A DNA stretch of 64,000 nucleotides from Desulfitobacterium chlororespirans DSM 11544 (GTDB lineage: Bacteria > Bacillota > Desulfitobacteriia > Desulfitobacteriales > Desulfitobacteriaceae): NCBI RefSeq assembly GCF_900143285.1, contig NZ_FRDN01000009.1, forward strand, positions 62,001 through 126,000. The letters run 5' to 3'. The translations under genes were made by a program, and so were the position numbers. The notes below the pieces were generated by a model that made no database searches, had not been told where the DNA came from, and saw only the letters and a list, made by a program, of their open reading frames with translations. Positions 8,309-16,452 of this stretch are shown one piece after another; position 1 is the stretch's first letter; each line of letters starts with the position of its first letter.

Positions 8309-8344
8309 AATAGACCTTGTAACTCTCCCGTCACAAGGTCTATT
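8309..8344 (-). terminator. Terminator after speD
   Basis: Perfect 12-bp arms AATAGACCTTGT (8309-8320) and ACAAGGTCTATT (8333-8344) with a 12-base loop, then GTTTTG on the minus strand. It lies about 43 bp past the speD stop. Confidence 0.75.
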
Positions 8345-8386
8345 ATGCCAGCCTTATCTCAGTCTGGAATAAAATAAATATCCCTC

Positions 8387-8764
8387 CTAAAGATTTACCG
8401 CTTCTTTTGGATCTTCTACAAGTCCACGTTTCATTTCCGTAGCTGTCATATGACCTGCTTTAAATTGCTCAGTCAAATAATTACAGGCATCCCAGGGATT
8501 GACCTGATCCCCGCATGTGAATACGTCGACAGCCGCATAACCAAGTTCCGGCCATGTATGGATGGCTAAATGGGATTCGGAAATGACCACTACACCACTC
8601 ACACCTTGCGGGCTGAACTTATGAAATACCACTTCGCGTACTTCTGCGCCTGCTTCCAGGGCTGCGTTGACCATGATTGCTTCGACATCTTCGCGGTTAT
8701 TAAGAATCTCGAAACTACAACCATAGATTTCAGCCAACACATGACGTCCCAGAGAATTGCTCAT
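8387..8764 (-). CDS. speD: S-adenosylmethionine decarboxylase proenzyme
   Basis: A 125-residue class 1B AdoMet decarboxylase. It supplies decarboxylated AdoMet for spermidine synthesis. The proenzyme cleaves itself between E63 and S64 ([16 protein letters not shown]), turning S64 into the pyruvoyl cofactor. H69 and C84 (FTCGD) match the processing histidine and catalytic cysteine of the Thermotoga enzyme. An upstream open stretch to 8881 adds a non-homologous leader containing the promoter, so the ATG at 8764, with AAGGGGG eleven bases upstream, is chosen. It appears to be a single-gene transcript, with its own promoter and terminator. Spermidine synthase speE is not next to it. Confidence 0.95.
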   Translation of the reverse strand: MSNSLGRHVLAEIYGCSFEILNNREDVEAIMVNAALEAGAEVREVVFHKFSPQGVSGVVVISESHLAIHTWPELGYAAVDVFTCGDQVNPWDACNYLTEQFKAGHMTATEMKRGLVEDPKEAVNL

Positions 8765-8853
8765 CTTGTCATCTTTGCCCCCTTTACAAAAGCAAAATGG
8801 AAGGAATCCGAGCCGAACCCAACGTCCGGTGACCCAAATTCCTATCGAAAACA

Positions 8854-8881
8854 ATTGTAGCACAATGTGGCCGCTTGTCAA
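8854..8881 (-). promoter_or_regulatory. Sigma-A promoter of speD
   Basis: TTGACA (8876-8881), 16 bases, then TACAAT (8854-8859) on the minus strand, predicting a transcript start near 8847, about 83 bases before the speD ATG. The hexamers are close to consensus. Confidence 0.7.
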
Positions 8882-9012
8882 TAAAAAAGTAAAGGTTAAT
8901 CCCGTAAAACCCTTTATTCCGCTTCAATTCCGGAATAAGGCGAACTCTCTGCCGGTTTGCTCCGCATTTCTTAAGATTTCACTTTTATCTTGTCACTTCC
9001 AAAGACAGCCCA

Positions 9013-9082
9013 AGGATTTTGCTTTACAATAGTGAGCGAATTTAAGCGAGTGGAAACAAAACTTCGCGTAAAGCAAAATCCT
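9013..9082. repeat. Long stem-loop with perfect 15-bp arms between speD promoter and amidohydrolase
   Basis: AGGATTTTGCTTTAC (9013-9027) is repeated inverted at 9068-9082 around a 40-base loop that itself contains GCGAA/TTCGC. It sits 7 bp past the amidohydrolase stop (minus strand). No clear T-run follows on either strand, so it could be a processed terminator, an RNA-stabilising hairpin or a small intergenic repeat. The remaining bases of this 324-bp gap hold only the speD promoter. Confidence 0.5.
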
Positions 9083-9088
9083 GGAGAG

Positions 9089-10240
9089 TCATTTGACCGA
9101 GTAAACAATCTTCCCATCAATGATCGTCTGCAAAACTTTAGCGTTAATATTCAGCGGTTCCTGATCATAGACCACCAGATCAGCGTCATACCCTTCGGCG
9201 ATTCTGCCAATACGGTCATCACATCCCAGAATCTCAGCCGGATTGACCGTCAGACATTTGAGAGCATCTTTTGGAGAGAGACCTTCGGCTACAGCCAGGA
9301 TGGCTATGGTCCGCAATTGATCGATGGAGTTGTAGGGATGATCGGTGATCAGGGCCACCTTTAACCCTGAGTCCATTAGTTTAAGAGCCGAAGCATAATT
9401 CCTGTTGCGCAGCTCCATCTTAATGCGGGGAGTCAGCATGGGGCCCAAAGCTACCGCGGCTTTCTTTTCAAACAGGTAGTCGGCAATCAGATCCGCCTCT
9501 GTTCCGTGCTCGATCACTAATTTTTCGATCTTAAACTCTTCAGCAATGCGTACGGCGGTTATGATGTCATCGGCGCGATGAGCATGGGCCCGCAAGGGGA
9601 TTTCACCCATTAAGAGGGGAATCACAGCTTCCAGCTTGACATTACGCTTTTTCACTTTATTCGCCTTTTTTAAGCTTATATAATCCTGAGCTTGCATGAA
9701 TAATTCACGAATCAGAGAGGCCGTCCCCATCCGGGTCACCGGCGATTTTTTATCGGCACCATAGGTGGTGAGAGGATTTTCTCCCAGGGCTATCTTCAGA
9801 CCTACTGGATTCTTAATCACCATCTGATCGATGATTCGCCCCGCAGTCTTGAAAGCCATGTTCAAACCCCCTACCGGGTTATCGCTTCCCGGCCCGGACA
9901 TGACGGTTGTGATGCCATGGCGAACCGCATCCTTAAAGGCTATGTCCATGGGATTCACTCCATCGATTGCCCTGAGATTCGGGGTAATAGGATCGGATAT
10001 TTCATTATTATCCACACCGATTTTTCCTGTCGCTTCCTCGATAATCCCCAGATGAGTATGGCAGTCAATCCATCCCGGCAAAATATACCCCTCCCGCACA
10101 TCAAGAACCGGGATTCCTTTCTCTCCTTCGATTACCGGCCTCACCTCTTTGATTTTGCTGTTCTCAATGAGAATATCAGCCTTAAGGTAATCCTCTTGTT
10201 CATGAAGCCATACCAATCCGTTTTTAATAAGAAGACTCAT
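9089..10240 (-). CDS. Metal-dependent amidohydrolase of the imidazolonepropionase-like family
   Basis: A 383-residue protein of the amidohydrolase superfamily. The TIM-barrel metal motif GWIDCHTHLG (56-65) is followed by PLRAHAHRADD (about 217-227), VIEHGTEAD (about 243-251) and ALITDHPYNS, with the last aspartate as catalytic base candidate. A small beta domain from both termini (LIKNGLVWLHEQ at the start, DADLVVYDQEP near the end) is typical. The substrate is unknown; relatives hydrolyse cyclic amides or N-acyl groups. It is divergent from the hydrogenase operon with 163 bp between them, and ends at a long stem-loop. Confidence 0.8.
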   Translation of the reverse strand: MSLLIKNGLVWLHEQEDYLKADILIENSKIKEVRPVIEGEKGIPVLDVREGYILPGWIDCHTHLGIIEEATGKIGVDNNEISDPITPNLRAIDGVNPMDIAFKDAVRHGITTVMSGPGSDNPVGGLNMAFKTAGRIIDQMVIKNPVGLKIALGENPLTTYGADKKSPVTRMGTASLIRELFMQAQDYISLKKANKVKKRNVKLEAVIPLLMGEIPLRAHAHRADDIITAVRIAEEFKIEKLVIEHGTEADLIADYLFEKKAAVALGPMLTPRIKMELRNRNYASALKLMDSGLKVALITDHPYNSIDQLRTIAILAVAEGLSPKDALKCLTVNPAEILGCDDRIGRIAEGYDADLVVYDQEPLNINAKVLQTIIDGKIVYSVK

Positions 10241-10403
10241 CTCTTCACCTTCTCCATCAATTTAACCTTTCTTAGTATTACCGGAATAGTCAGGATTGAA
10301 CACATTGAGAATATTAGCTTTGGGGCGGAAGCAACCGTCTTATGTATAATTTACCACTTTATGCAAAACACTGTACTCATTACAGAGTCAGGGAGGGATA
10401 ATC

Positions 10404-11483
10404 TTGGGCGAGGATACCTATTATAGCTGGGCCCGCCGCAGAGGCATATCACGGCGTGACTTCTTAAAATTTTGTACGCTCACCGCGGCTATGCTGGGTC
10501 TTGATTCTTCAGCTGTCCCCAAAATAGTCAAAGCGCTCGAAACAAAACCCCGCGTTCCGGTGATCTACTTAAATTTACAGGAATGCACGTGTTGCAGCGA
10601 ATCGTTTCTGCGCAGTGCTCATCCCCTGATTTCCGATCTCATCTTGAATATGATATCCCTGGATTATATGGAAGTTATCCAAGCTGCTGCGGGAATACAG
10701 GCTGAGTCTGCCCGGCTCAAGGCCATGCAGGATTATTATGGACACTATGTTTTGGTGGTTGAAGGCAGCGCCACTTTAGGAGACGGCGGAGTCTACTGTA
10801 CCATTGGGGGAATGACCGCCAATGACCTTCTCAAGGAATGTGCCGACGGAGCGGCAGCAGTCATCGCTTATGGTTCCTGCGCCACCAATGCCTGTATTCA
10901 GGGGGCTTACCCCAATCCTACCGAAGCCGTTCCCATCCGCCGTATTGTCAAAAACAAACCGGTCATCGATGTACCGGGGTGCCCGCCCATCGCTGAAGTC
11001 ATCACCGGAACTATCGTGCATTATCTAACCTTTGGCGAGATTCCTGAACTGACCAGCCAGGGCCGTCCCAAAGCTTTCTATTCCAAGCGGGTTCACGACG
11101 GGTGTACCCGGCGGGCTTTCTTTGATGCCGGTCAATTCGTAGAGCAGTTTGATGATGAAGGAGCTAAAAAGGGGTGGTGCCTCTACAAGATGGGGTGTAA
11201 AGGGCCTGTGGCTTACAATGCTTGTGCGGTCATGGAATGGAATGGGGGTATCAGTTTCCCTGTGAAATCAGGTCATCCTTGTATGGCCTGCTCCGAAAAC
11301 AACTGGTACGATACCAGCACACCCTTTTATACTCATCTGGCGGACATCCCTAATAATGCCATCGGCAGAAATCCTGACGAACTGGGCATGGCTGCTCTAG
11401 GGGTGGCCGGGGTCGGTGTAGTGGCCCATGCTGCGGCGACCATCGCCACCAAAACCAGTGAGAAAAGACAAAAACAGGACTAG
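10404..11483 (+). CDS. hyaA: [NiFe] uptake hydrogenase small subunit with six-cysteine proximal-cluster signature
   Basis: A 359-residue Tat precursor: RRDFLKFC at residues 17-24 is the twin-arginine motif and the C-terminal helix MAALGVAGVGVVAHAAATIA (about 331-350) anchors it in the membrane. Standard proximal-cluster ligands are C61, C64, C159 and C193. Two further cysteines, C63 (in ECTCCSES) and C164 (in GSCATNACIQ), occupy the positions equivalent to C19 and C120 of E. coli Hyd-1 that build the oxygen-tolerant [4Fe-3S] cluster. The distal (HDGCTRR, GWCLYKMGC) and medial (GHPCMACSEN) sites follow. It starts at TTG 10404 with GGGAGGG six bases upstream. It leads hyaABC and passes electrons from H2 to the cytochrome b subunit and quinone. 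Confidence 0.95.
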   Translation: MGEDTYYSWARRRGISRRDFLKFCTLTAAMLGLDSSAVPKIVKALETKPRVPVIYLNLQECTCCSESFLRSAHPLISDLILNMISLDYMEVIQAAAGIQAESARLKAMQDYYGHYVLVVEGSATLGDGGVYCTIGGMTANDLLKECADGAAAVIAYGSCATNACIQGAYPNPTEAVPIRRIVKNKPVIDVPGCPPIAEVITGTIVHYLTFGEIPELTSQGRPKAFYSKRVHDGCTRRAFFDAGQFVEQFDDEGAKKGWCLYKMGCKGPVAYNACAVMEWNGGISFPVKSGHPCMACSENNWYDTSTPFYTHLADIPNNAIGRNPDELGMAALGVAGVGVVAHAAATIATKTSEKRQKQD

Positions 11484-11503
11484 TAAAGAAAGGTTTGGAA
11501 TCT

Positions 11504-13216
11504 ATGGCTACAAGAATTGTCGTTGATCCCCTGACCCGGGTAGAAGGGCATTTAAGAATCGAAGCTGTGGTTGAAGGTACCCAAATTACTGAAGCCCTAA
11601 GCTCGGGAACTATCTTTCGAGGAATTGAAAAAATCGTCGAGAACCGGGACCCCAGAGACGTTTGGTCTTTTGTGCAGAGAATCTGCGGAGTATGTACCCA
11701 TATTCATGCCCTGACCTCAATCCGTGCCGTCGAAGATGCTCTTGACTATCGAATTCCTAAGAATGCCAACATTATCCGCAATATCATGACCCTTACCCAA
11801 ATGGTCCATGATCATGTGGTTCATTTCTATCATTTGCATGGTTTCGACTGGGTGGATGTTCTCAGTGCTCTTAAAGCCGATCCCAAAGCCACCAGCGAAC
11901 TGGCCATGTCCCTCTCGGATTGGCCGAACTCCTCGGCCGGTTACTTTCGCGATGTCCAGAACAAAGTCAAGGGGCTTGTGGAAAGCGGGCAGTTGGGGAT
12001 TTTCGCCAATGCCTATTGGGGGCATCCTGCTTACCGTCTGCCTCCTGAAGCCAATTTGCTGGCAGTGGCTCATTATATTGAGGCACTAAATTGGCAAAAA
12101 GAAATCGTCAAAATCCACACTATCTTTGGCGGTAAAAACCCTCATCCTAATTATTGTGTAGGAGGTCATCCCTCCACCATCAATATGAATGATGTCCATG
12201 TGATTAATATGGAACGGTTAAATCTCGTCAAGTCCAAAATTGATGAGGCCCAAACCTTCGTGGATAAAGTCCTCCTTCCCGATCTCTTTGCTATTGCCGG
12301 CTTCTACAAAGGGGATTTATGGGGCGGCGGCATCGGCAATTTCCTTTGCTACGGCGGTGTCCCGATGACCGATATTCGCGAGCCTGATTCCTTCCTCTTC
12401 CCCAATGGTGCCGTCTTAAACCGGGATCTGAGCAAGGTTTATGACGTGGACTTGAAAGACCCCGAACACATCAAGGAATTCATCAGTCATTCCTGGTACC
12501 AATACGACGATCCTCAAGCAGGGCTGCACCCCTGGCAGGGCAAGACTGCCCCGGCTTATGACGGGCCAAGACCTCCCTACCATAATCTCGATGAGAATAA
12601 AAAATACAGCTGGATCAAAACTCCCCATTGGCAAGGACATCCCATGGAAGTGGGCCCCCTCGCCCGCTTTGTGGTGGGTTATGCCCGGGGCAATAAGCCT
12701 ATCAAGGGGTTGGTGGACGATGCTTTACAGCGCCTGGACCTTCCCGTTGCCGCTCTATTCTCTACTTTGGGCAGAACCTTGGCCAGGGCCCTGGAAGCCA
12801 AACTTTCTGTGGATCATTTAGCCGGATTTTACGCGGATTTACTCGCTAATATTAAAGCAGGTGACAGTCAGACCTTCAATCCGGAGAAATGGGAACCCAG
12901 CCGCTGGCCGGCCACTGCTCAAGGGGTTGGCTTTGCCGAAGCGCCCCGGGGTGCTCTGGCTCACTGGGTCAAAATCCGTGACGGTAAGGTGGAAAGCTAT
13001 CAGGCAGTGGTTCCAACCACCTGGAACGCCGCTCCCCGGGATGAGAAAGGGGTCAAAGGCCCCTACGAAGCCTCCCTCCTGGATACCCCTATAGCCGTTC
13101 AGGATCAGCCTCTGGAACTGCTGCGAACCATCCACTCCTTTGATCCTTGTTTAGCCTGCGCGACTCATCTCATCTCTCCGGCAGGAGAAGAATTAGCCAA
13201 AGTAAAAGTTCTCTAG
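11504..13216 (+). CDS. hyaB: [NiFe] uptake hydrogenase large (catalytic) subunit
   Basis: A 570-residue protein carrying the NiFe site. RICGVCTHIH gives ligands C61 and C64, and DPCLACATH gives C549 and C552 with H555. The 15 residues after H555 are the tail removed by a maturation protease after nickel insertion. No such protease (HyaD type) or hyp gene is present downstream, so maturation must be provided from elsewhere. The ATG at 11504 has AAAGG ten bases upstream and beats the TTG at 11495. It carries no signal of its own and would be co-exported with the Tat-bearing small subunit, 20 bp upstream. It oxidises H2 in group 1 membrane-bound hydrogenases. Confidence 0.95.
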   Translation: MATRIVVDPLTRVEGHLRIEAVVEGTQITEALSSGTIFRGIEKIVENRDPRDVWSFVQRICGVCTHIHALTSIRAVEDALDYRIPKNANIIRNIMTLTQMVHDHVVHFYHLHGFDWVDVLSALKADPKATSELAMSLSDWPNSSAGYFRDVQNKVKGLVESGQLGIFANAYWGHPAYRLPPEANLLAVAHYIEALNWQKEIVKIHTIFGGKNPHPNYCVGGHPSTINMNDVHVINMERLNLVKSKIDEAQTFVDKVLLPDLFAIAGFYKGDLWGGGIGNFLCYGGVPMTDIREPDSFLFPNGAVLNRDLSKVYDVDLKDPEHIKEFISHSWYQYDDPQAGLHPWQGKTAPAYDGPRPPYHNLDENKKYSWIKTPHWQGHPMEVGPLARFVVGYARGNKPIKGLVDDALQRLDLPVAALFSTLGRTLARALEAKLSVDHLAGFYADLLANIKAGDSQTFNPEKWEPSRWPATAQGVGFAEAPRGALAHWVKIRDGKVESYQAVVPTTWNAAPRDEKGVKGPYEASLLDTPIAVQDQPLELLRTIHSFDPCLACATHLISPAGEELAKVKVL

Positions 13217-13234
13217 ACAAAGGATGTGTGCCCC

Positions 13235-13957
13235 ATGGCTGAAACCAATAACTATCAACCTGATGGAAGTCCCTCAAAACTCCGCTCTCCTATCTATGTG
13301 TGGCAATGGCCGGTCAGATTCTTCCACTGGATCAATGCCGTCGCCATCGTGATTCTGTTTATAACCGGATTGTATATTGGCAATCCCATCCTGAGCGCTC
13401 CCGGGGAAGCGGCGGTCAATTTCTTCATGGGCAATATGCGCTTTTGGCATGGTATAACTGCTTATATCTTTACAGCCAATCTTCTTTTCCGCCTGTATTG
13501 GTTTGTGGTCGGCAATGAGTTCTCCAAACTGCGGTTTTGGCGCAAAGAGTTCTGGCAGGATGCCGTAGCCACTCTAAAATACTATCTCTTCTTAACCCGT
13601 GAACATACAACCCATGTCGGGCATAATTCGATGGCTCAATTGATGTATCTTGTCTTCATCTGGGTAGCCAGCCTGGTCATGATCCTGACCGGTTTTGCCA
13701 TGAGAGCCACTGCCACACCCAGCGGAGTTCTTGGCCTTTTTTCCTGGCTGATCCCAGCTATAGGCAGTGAAAGTCAAGTCAGAATGATCCACCACCTGTT
13801 TGCCTGGGGTTATGCCGCCTTTCTCCTCGGCCATCTCTACATGGTCTTTCGTCAGGATATTTTGGATGATGATGGTACTGTCTCATCCATGATCAGCGGC
13901 TATAAATATGAACTCCCTGAAACTGTCAAACCGGAGGATCATCCCCCTTCTCCCTGA
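13235..13957 (+). CDS. hyaC: Hydrogenase cytochrome b subunit
   Basis: About 240 residues with four membrane helices, the di-haem cytochrome b of Ni-Fe hydrogenases (HyaC/HupC). Candidate haem ligands are the histidines in RFFHWINAV, FWHGITAY, and MIHHLFAWGYAAFLLGHLYM. It takes electrons from the small subunit and reduces menaquinone. The ATG at 13235 has AAAGGA ten bases upstream; a GTG three codons before is less suitable. It closes hyaABC, and a terminator follows 9 bp past the stop. The operon lacks the accessory genes hyaDEF seen in enterobacteria. Confidence 0.93.
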   Translation: MAETNNYQPDGSPSKLRSPIYVWQWPVRFFHWINAVAIVILFITGLYIGNPILSAPGEAAVNFFMGNMRFWHGITAYIFTANLLFRLYWFVVGNEFSKLRFWRKEFWQDAVATLKYYLFLTREHTTHVGHNSMAQLMYLVFIWVASLVMILTGFAMRATATPSGVLGLFSWLIPAIGSESQVRMIHHLFAWGYAAFLLGHLYMVFRQDILDDDGTVSSMISGYKYELPETVKPEDHPPSP

Positions 13958-13965
13958 TATCAGTT

Positions 13966-14004
13966 AATGGCGGCTGCCTCAATAAGCAGTCCGCCATTTT
14001 GCTT
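13966..14004 (+). terminator. Terminator of the hyaABC operon
   Basis: AATGGCGG (13966-13973) and CCGCCATT (13991-13998) form a hairpin followed by TTTTGCTTTT on the plus strand. Confidence 0.75.
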
Positions 14005-14057
14005 TTCCGGTTAGGTTTACTGGGGCAGCCTTTTCCCGCCGGGTTAATAAAATTAAA

Positions 14058-14073
14058 GGACACCGAAGTGTCC
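14058..14073 (-). terminator. Compact hairpin terminator with TTCG tetraloop
   Basis: On the minus strand GGACAC-TTCG-GTGTCC is followed by TTTAATTTT. The TTCG loop makes a very stable hairpin. It ends transcription of the gene at 14085-14504 just past its stop. Confidence 0.75.
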
Positions 14074-14084
14074 CCTGCTTGTTT

Positions 14085-14504
14085 TTAGCTGATAGCTTTA
14101 CCGGATATCGTAGCTGGGCCTGTGACGGCAATATCCCCTTGAGCGGGCTGAAGGTTAGAAACCAACACTTGGTAAACATGATGACCGACCGTTACATCGG
14201 TCAGAACCGTTTGGAAGGCCGCCAACATTTCCACCGGTTCATCATCACCGTCTGCGAGGGCTTCCTGATGAGCAGCCCCTACTTCGAGCCCATCCTGCAA
14301 AACGACCAATCTAAGGGTGGGTTGAAAATCTGCAATGGTATTCACAACTTGCCAGCCGACAGATGTCTGCAATTCTACAAAGTTAGTCGCTGTGGGCACG
14401 AAAAGACCAAATTCCAGGATTAATGTTGGTATTCCTGTGAGCGGCACAAAAGTTGCCTCTGCTTCGTTGGTTATGATGCTTCTGTTGTAACTTAATAACG
14501 CCAT
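14085..14504 (-). CDS. Unrecognised 139-residue beta-rich protein
   Basis: Not assigned to a family. The protein is acidic, has almost no lysine and no cysteine, and alternates short hydrophobic stretches with T, V and Q (for example VELQTSVGWQVVNTIADF). This suggests a beta-sandwich. There is no signal peptide or membrane helix. The C-terminus DIAVTGPATISGKAIS is like the ends of small jelly-roll proteins found on spore surfaces, but this is only a resemblance. It begins at ATG 14504 with GGAGA upstream and has its own strong terminator, so it is likely expressed as a single gene, convergent with hyaABC and divergent from terC. Confidence 0.6.
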   Translation of the reverse strand: MALLSYNRSIITNEAEATFVPLTGIPTLILEFGLFVPTATNFVELQTSVGWQVVNTIADFQPTLRLVVLQDGLEVGAAHQEALADGDDEPVEMLAAFQTVLTDVTVGHHVYQVLVSNLQPAQGDIAVTGPATISGKAIS

Positions 14505-14612
14505 TTCCGTTTCTCCTCTCCAATACCTAATAGTAGGAATAATCTCTATTCCATTATCAGCATATTAACGAACCGGAAATTGGTGTGACTACGAAAAAAC
14601 TTTTGGGGAATC

Positions 14613-14641
14613 TTGAAGATTGTCCTCAACCTTGCTATACT
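14613..14641 (+). promoter_or_regulatory. Promoter of the terC riboswitch transcript
   Basis: TTGAAG (14613-14618), 17 bases, TATACT (14636-14641) with a TGC extension directly before the -10. The predicted start near 14648 lies just before the riboswitch. Confidence 0.7.
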
Positions 14642-14654
14642 GAAATTATCAAGT

Positions 14655-14745
14655 CCAAAGGGGAGTAGCTGTACAGCAAAGTCGTCATTCACGGACTAAA
14701 GTCCCGGCTTTGTTGGCAACACAGTTGTTAGCGAGACCTTTGCCC
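14655..14745 (+). promoter_or_regulatory. yybP-ykoY (Mn2+-sensing) riboswitch aptamer
   Basis: The conserved core elements are present in order: AAAGGGGAGTAGC (14657-14669), GTCGTCATTCACGG, CCCGGC, TTGGCAACAC and GCGAGACCTTTGCC (14731-14744). The first and last close the P1 stem. This is the class known to bind manganese and to control MntP and TerC-like exporters. It is followed directly by a terminator hairpin sharing the ACCTTTGCC segment, so ligand binding can sequester that segment and let transcription pass into terC. Confidence 0.9.
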
Positions 14746-14766
14746 ATTCGGGTAAAGGTTTTTTTA
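14736..14766 (+). terminator. Riboswitch expression-platform terminator
   Basis: ACCTTTGCCC (14736-14745) and GGGTAAAGGT (14750-14759) form a hairpin with loop ATTC, followed by seven T. The 5' arm overlaps the aptamer closing stem, so the two structures exclude each other. Confidence 0.85.
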
Positions 14767-14815
14767 ATGTCCAGACTTGTGCATTTAGGTACTACCCAAA
14801 ATAAGGAAGGAAGCG

Positions 14816-15517
14816 ATGAACGAAATGGAGTTTCTTAGCCCGGAATTTTTCTCAGCTGTATTAGCCATCGTACTTATGGACCTGGTTCTTGGAGGTGATA
14901 ACGCCATTGTTATCGGCATGGCGGCGCGAAACTTACCCCAACAATCCCAGAAGAAAGTGATTCTGATCGGTACCGGTGGGGCTATCCTTATCCGCTCGTT
15001 AGCGACTATCGTGGCTGTCTGGTTATTAAAGATCCCCGGTTTAATGTTTGTGGGCGGCGTTCTCTTGGTTTGGATGGCTTACAACCTCCTTACCGATAAT
15101 AAAGAAGGGGAGCAGGTGGCAAGCGCTGCGAATTTCTGGGGAGCCGTCCGCACAATCATTATTGCTGACTTTATTATGGGGTTGGATAATATTTTAGCCG
15201 TAGCAGGCGCTTCTCACGGAAGTCCCTTTCTGGTTATTTTCGGACTGTGCATCAGTATCCCCATCGTGGTCTGGGGAAGCACTCTTGTTATCAAGGCCAT
15301 CAACCGCTTTCCGATCATTATTCCCCTCGGGGCTGCAGTCATAACCCACACAGCCGTAACCATGTTGGTGGGTGAACCTTATGTAAAAAACTTTCTTGGT
15401 GAAAGCGCCCTCCTTGAATGGAGCCTTAGTGCCGTCTTTATAGCCATAGTCCTGTTTCTTGGTCACCGGAAAAATAAGAAAAAATCTCTGCAAACTACTC
15501 AGCACCATGCAGCCTAG
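14816..15517 (+). CDS. TerC-family membrane protein, probable metal exporter
   Basis: A 233-residue protein with about seven membrane helices and the two acidic TerC signatures GGDNAIVIGMAARNLP (residues 24-39) and DFIMGLDNILAVAGA (about 119-133). TerC proteins under yybP-ykoY control (YceF/YkoY in Bacillus) are linked to manganese export, including metal loading of secreted enzymes. The sequence has the same riboswitch directly upstream, so manganese export is the likely job. The final residues are basic and then His-rich (HRKNKKKSLQTTQHHAA). The ATG has AAGGAAGGAAG just upstream. A bidirectional terminator follows. Confidence 0.88.
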   Translation: MNEMEFLSPEFFSAVLAIVLMDLVLGGDNAIVIGMAARNLPQQSQKKVILIGTGGAILIRSLATIVAVWLLKIPGLMFVGGVLLVWMAYNLLTDNKEGEQVASAANFWGAVRTIIIADFIMGLDNILAVAGASHGSPFLVIFGLCISIPIVVWGSTLVIKAINRFPIIIPLGAAVITHTAVTMLVGEPYVKNFLGESALLEWSLSAVFIAIVLFLGHRKNKKKSLQTTQHHAA

Positions 15518-15526
15518 TGTATACCC

Positions 15527-15559
15527 AAAGAAACGTGCCCTGCCCGGGCACGTTTCTTT
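15527..15559. terminator. Bidirectional terminator between terC and the small gene at 15594
   Basis: Perfect 14-bp arms AAAGAAACGTGCCC (15527-15540) and GGGCACGTTTCTTT (15546-15559) with a 5-base loop. It is positioned to stop terC on the plus strand and the convergent 84-residue gene on the minus strand. Confidence 0.75.
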
Positions 15560-15593
15560 ATGACTTATTTGCCAACCTGGATTCGCAGAGGAA

Positions 15594-15848
15594 TTAATCT
15601 TCCACATCGATATCCAGTGCCGATATGGCCATCCAGTACCCTTGCCAAATAGCAAGGACCTGCTTACCCACATTATTATACTCTAAGTTGATGGACATCA
15701 AATCATCGATCATGACAGCCATTTCTCTGTCAATGCGCTCTCTCATGCCTAACTGGCTCTCCTGCTTGGCCACATGGGCAAAACGCATATAAGTAAAATC
15801 TGCCTCCACAAATTTGTTAAAGTCCAGCCTCTTCAATACAATACTCAT
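15594..15848 (-). CDS. Unrecognised small protein, 84 residues
   Basis: No family is recognised. The product is soluble and probably helical, with aromatic residues spread through it (FVEADFTYMRFAHVA, IWQGYWMAIS) and an acidic end (DIDVED). The ATG at 15848 follows AAGGAAGG very closely, and the stop is followed by a good terminator. Both support a real gene. It is monocistronic and convergent with terC. No neighbour suggests a function. Confidence 0.5.
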   Translation of the reverse strand: MSIVLKRLDFNKFVEADFTYMRFAHVAKQESQLGMRERIDREMAVMIDDLMSINLEYNNVGKQVLAIWQGYWMAISALDIDVED

Positions 15849-15891
15849 CCTTCCTTAGTCTAATCACATCATAACTATCTTACCACATCCC

Positions 15892-16452
15892 TTAGTCCAC
15901 TTCATTCTCTGCACTAAATAAAATGCTGTCCTCTTCACCATAACCACGAACCTCTTTTAGACCCCCATTCGGACTATATTCATCGGTCTGCCAGGTAAAA
16001 AGAAACAAATCCCCGTAGTATTCAGTCTGAGCCAAAACCCTTCCATCCCTTAGGATAACCTCAACCTTCTTAATTCTGGGGTCATTGACGATTCCGTAAA
16101 GTTTAAAATCATAATGATCATCATCAAAAGAACCATCCTTCGTATAATCTATTGCCTTAGTAGGATCATTTTCAAAGCCGACGGGGTTATTGCCAAAGCC
16201 CCAAAGAAAAAAGAGCTCCTTTTTTACCGTATTACAGGATACCCATCGATCGTATTTCCCCAAAATGTACTTACCCTTGTCAAAGTCCTCCATATGCACA
16301 ACCTTCGATGGTCCATAATGGATGCTGCGTTCAGAATGTTCATGGGCTGACAGCGGACTCAGGTAGAGGCCAGAACGCAGAATGAACATAGCGCCTAACC
16401 CAACCATTAAGAGCATGTTGCGCATGATTTTCTTAGACCTACTCAATGACAT
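15892..16452 (-). CDS. Predicted exported/membrane-anchored protein of the PadR operon
   Basis: About 186 residues, family not recognised. It has a basic start and one hydrophobic helix (residues 12-34, NMLLMVGLGAMFILRSGLYL) followed by a polar, acidic, aromatic-rich outer domain. The end of the helix has no lipobox cysteine, so it is likely a membrane anchor or cleaved signal. The ATG at 16452 overlaps the end of the preceding gene by 14 bp, which makes co-translation likely. It is third in the PadR operon. The outer domain speaks of residues DGRVLAQTEYYGD and may detect or bind something at the surface, but there is no direct evidence. Confidence 0.6.
   Translation of the reverse strand: MSLSRSKKIMRNMLLMVGLGAMFILRSGLYLSPLSAHEHSERSIHYGPSKVVHMEDFDKGKYILGKYDRWVSCNTVKKELFFLWGFGNNPVGFENDPTKAIDYTKDGSFDDDHYDFKLYGIVNDPRIKKVEVILRDGRVLAQTEYYGDLFLFTWQTDEYSPNGGLKEVRGYGEEDSILFSAENEVD

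Noticed and set aside
8765-8881. N-terminal extension of speD
   Set aside because: It covers the promoter and has no family similarity; the ATG at 8764 fits.
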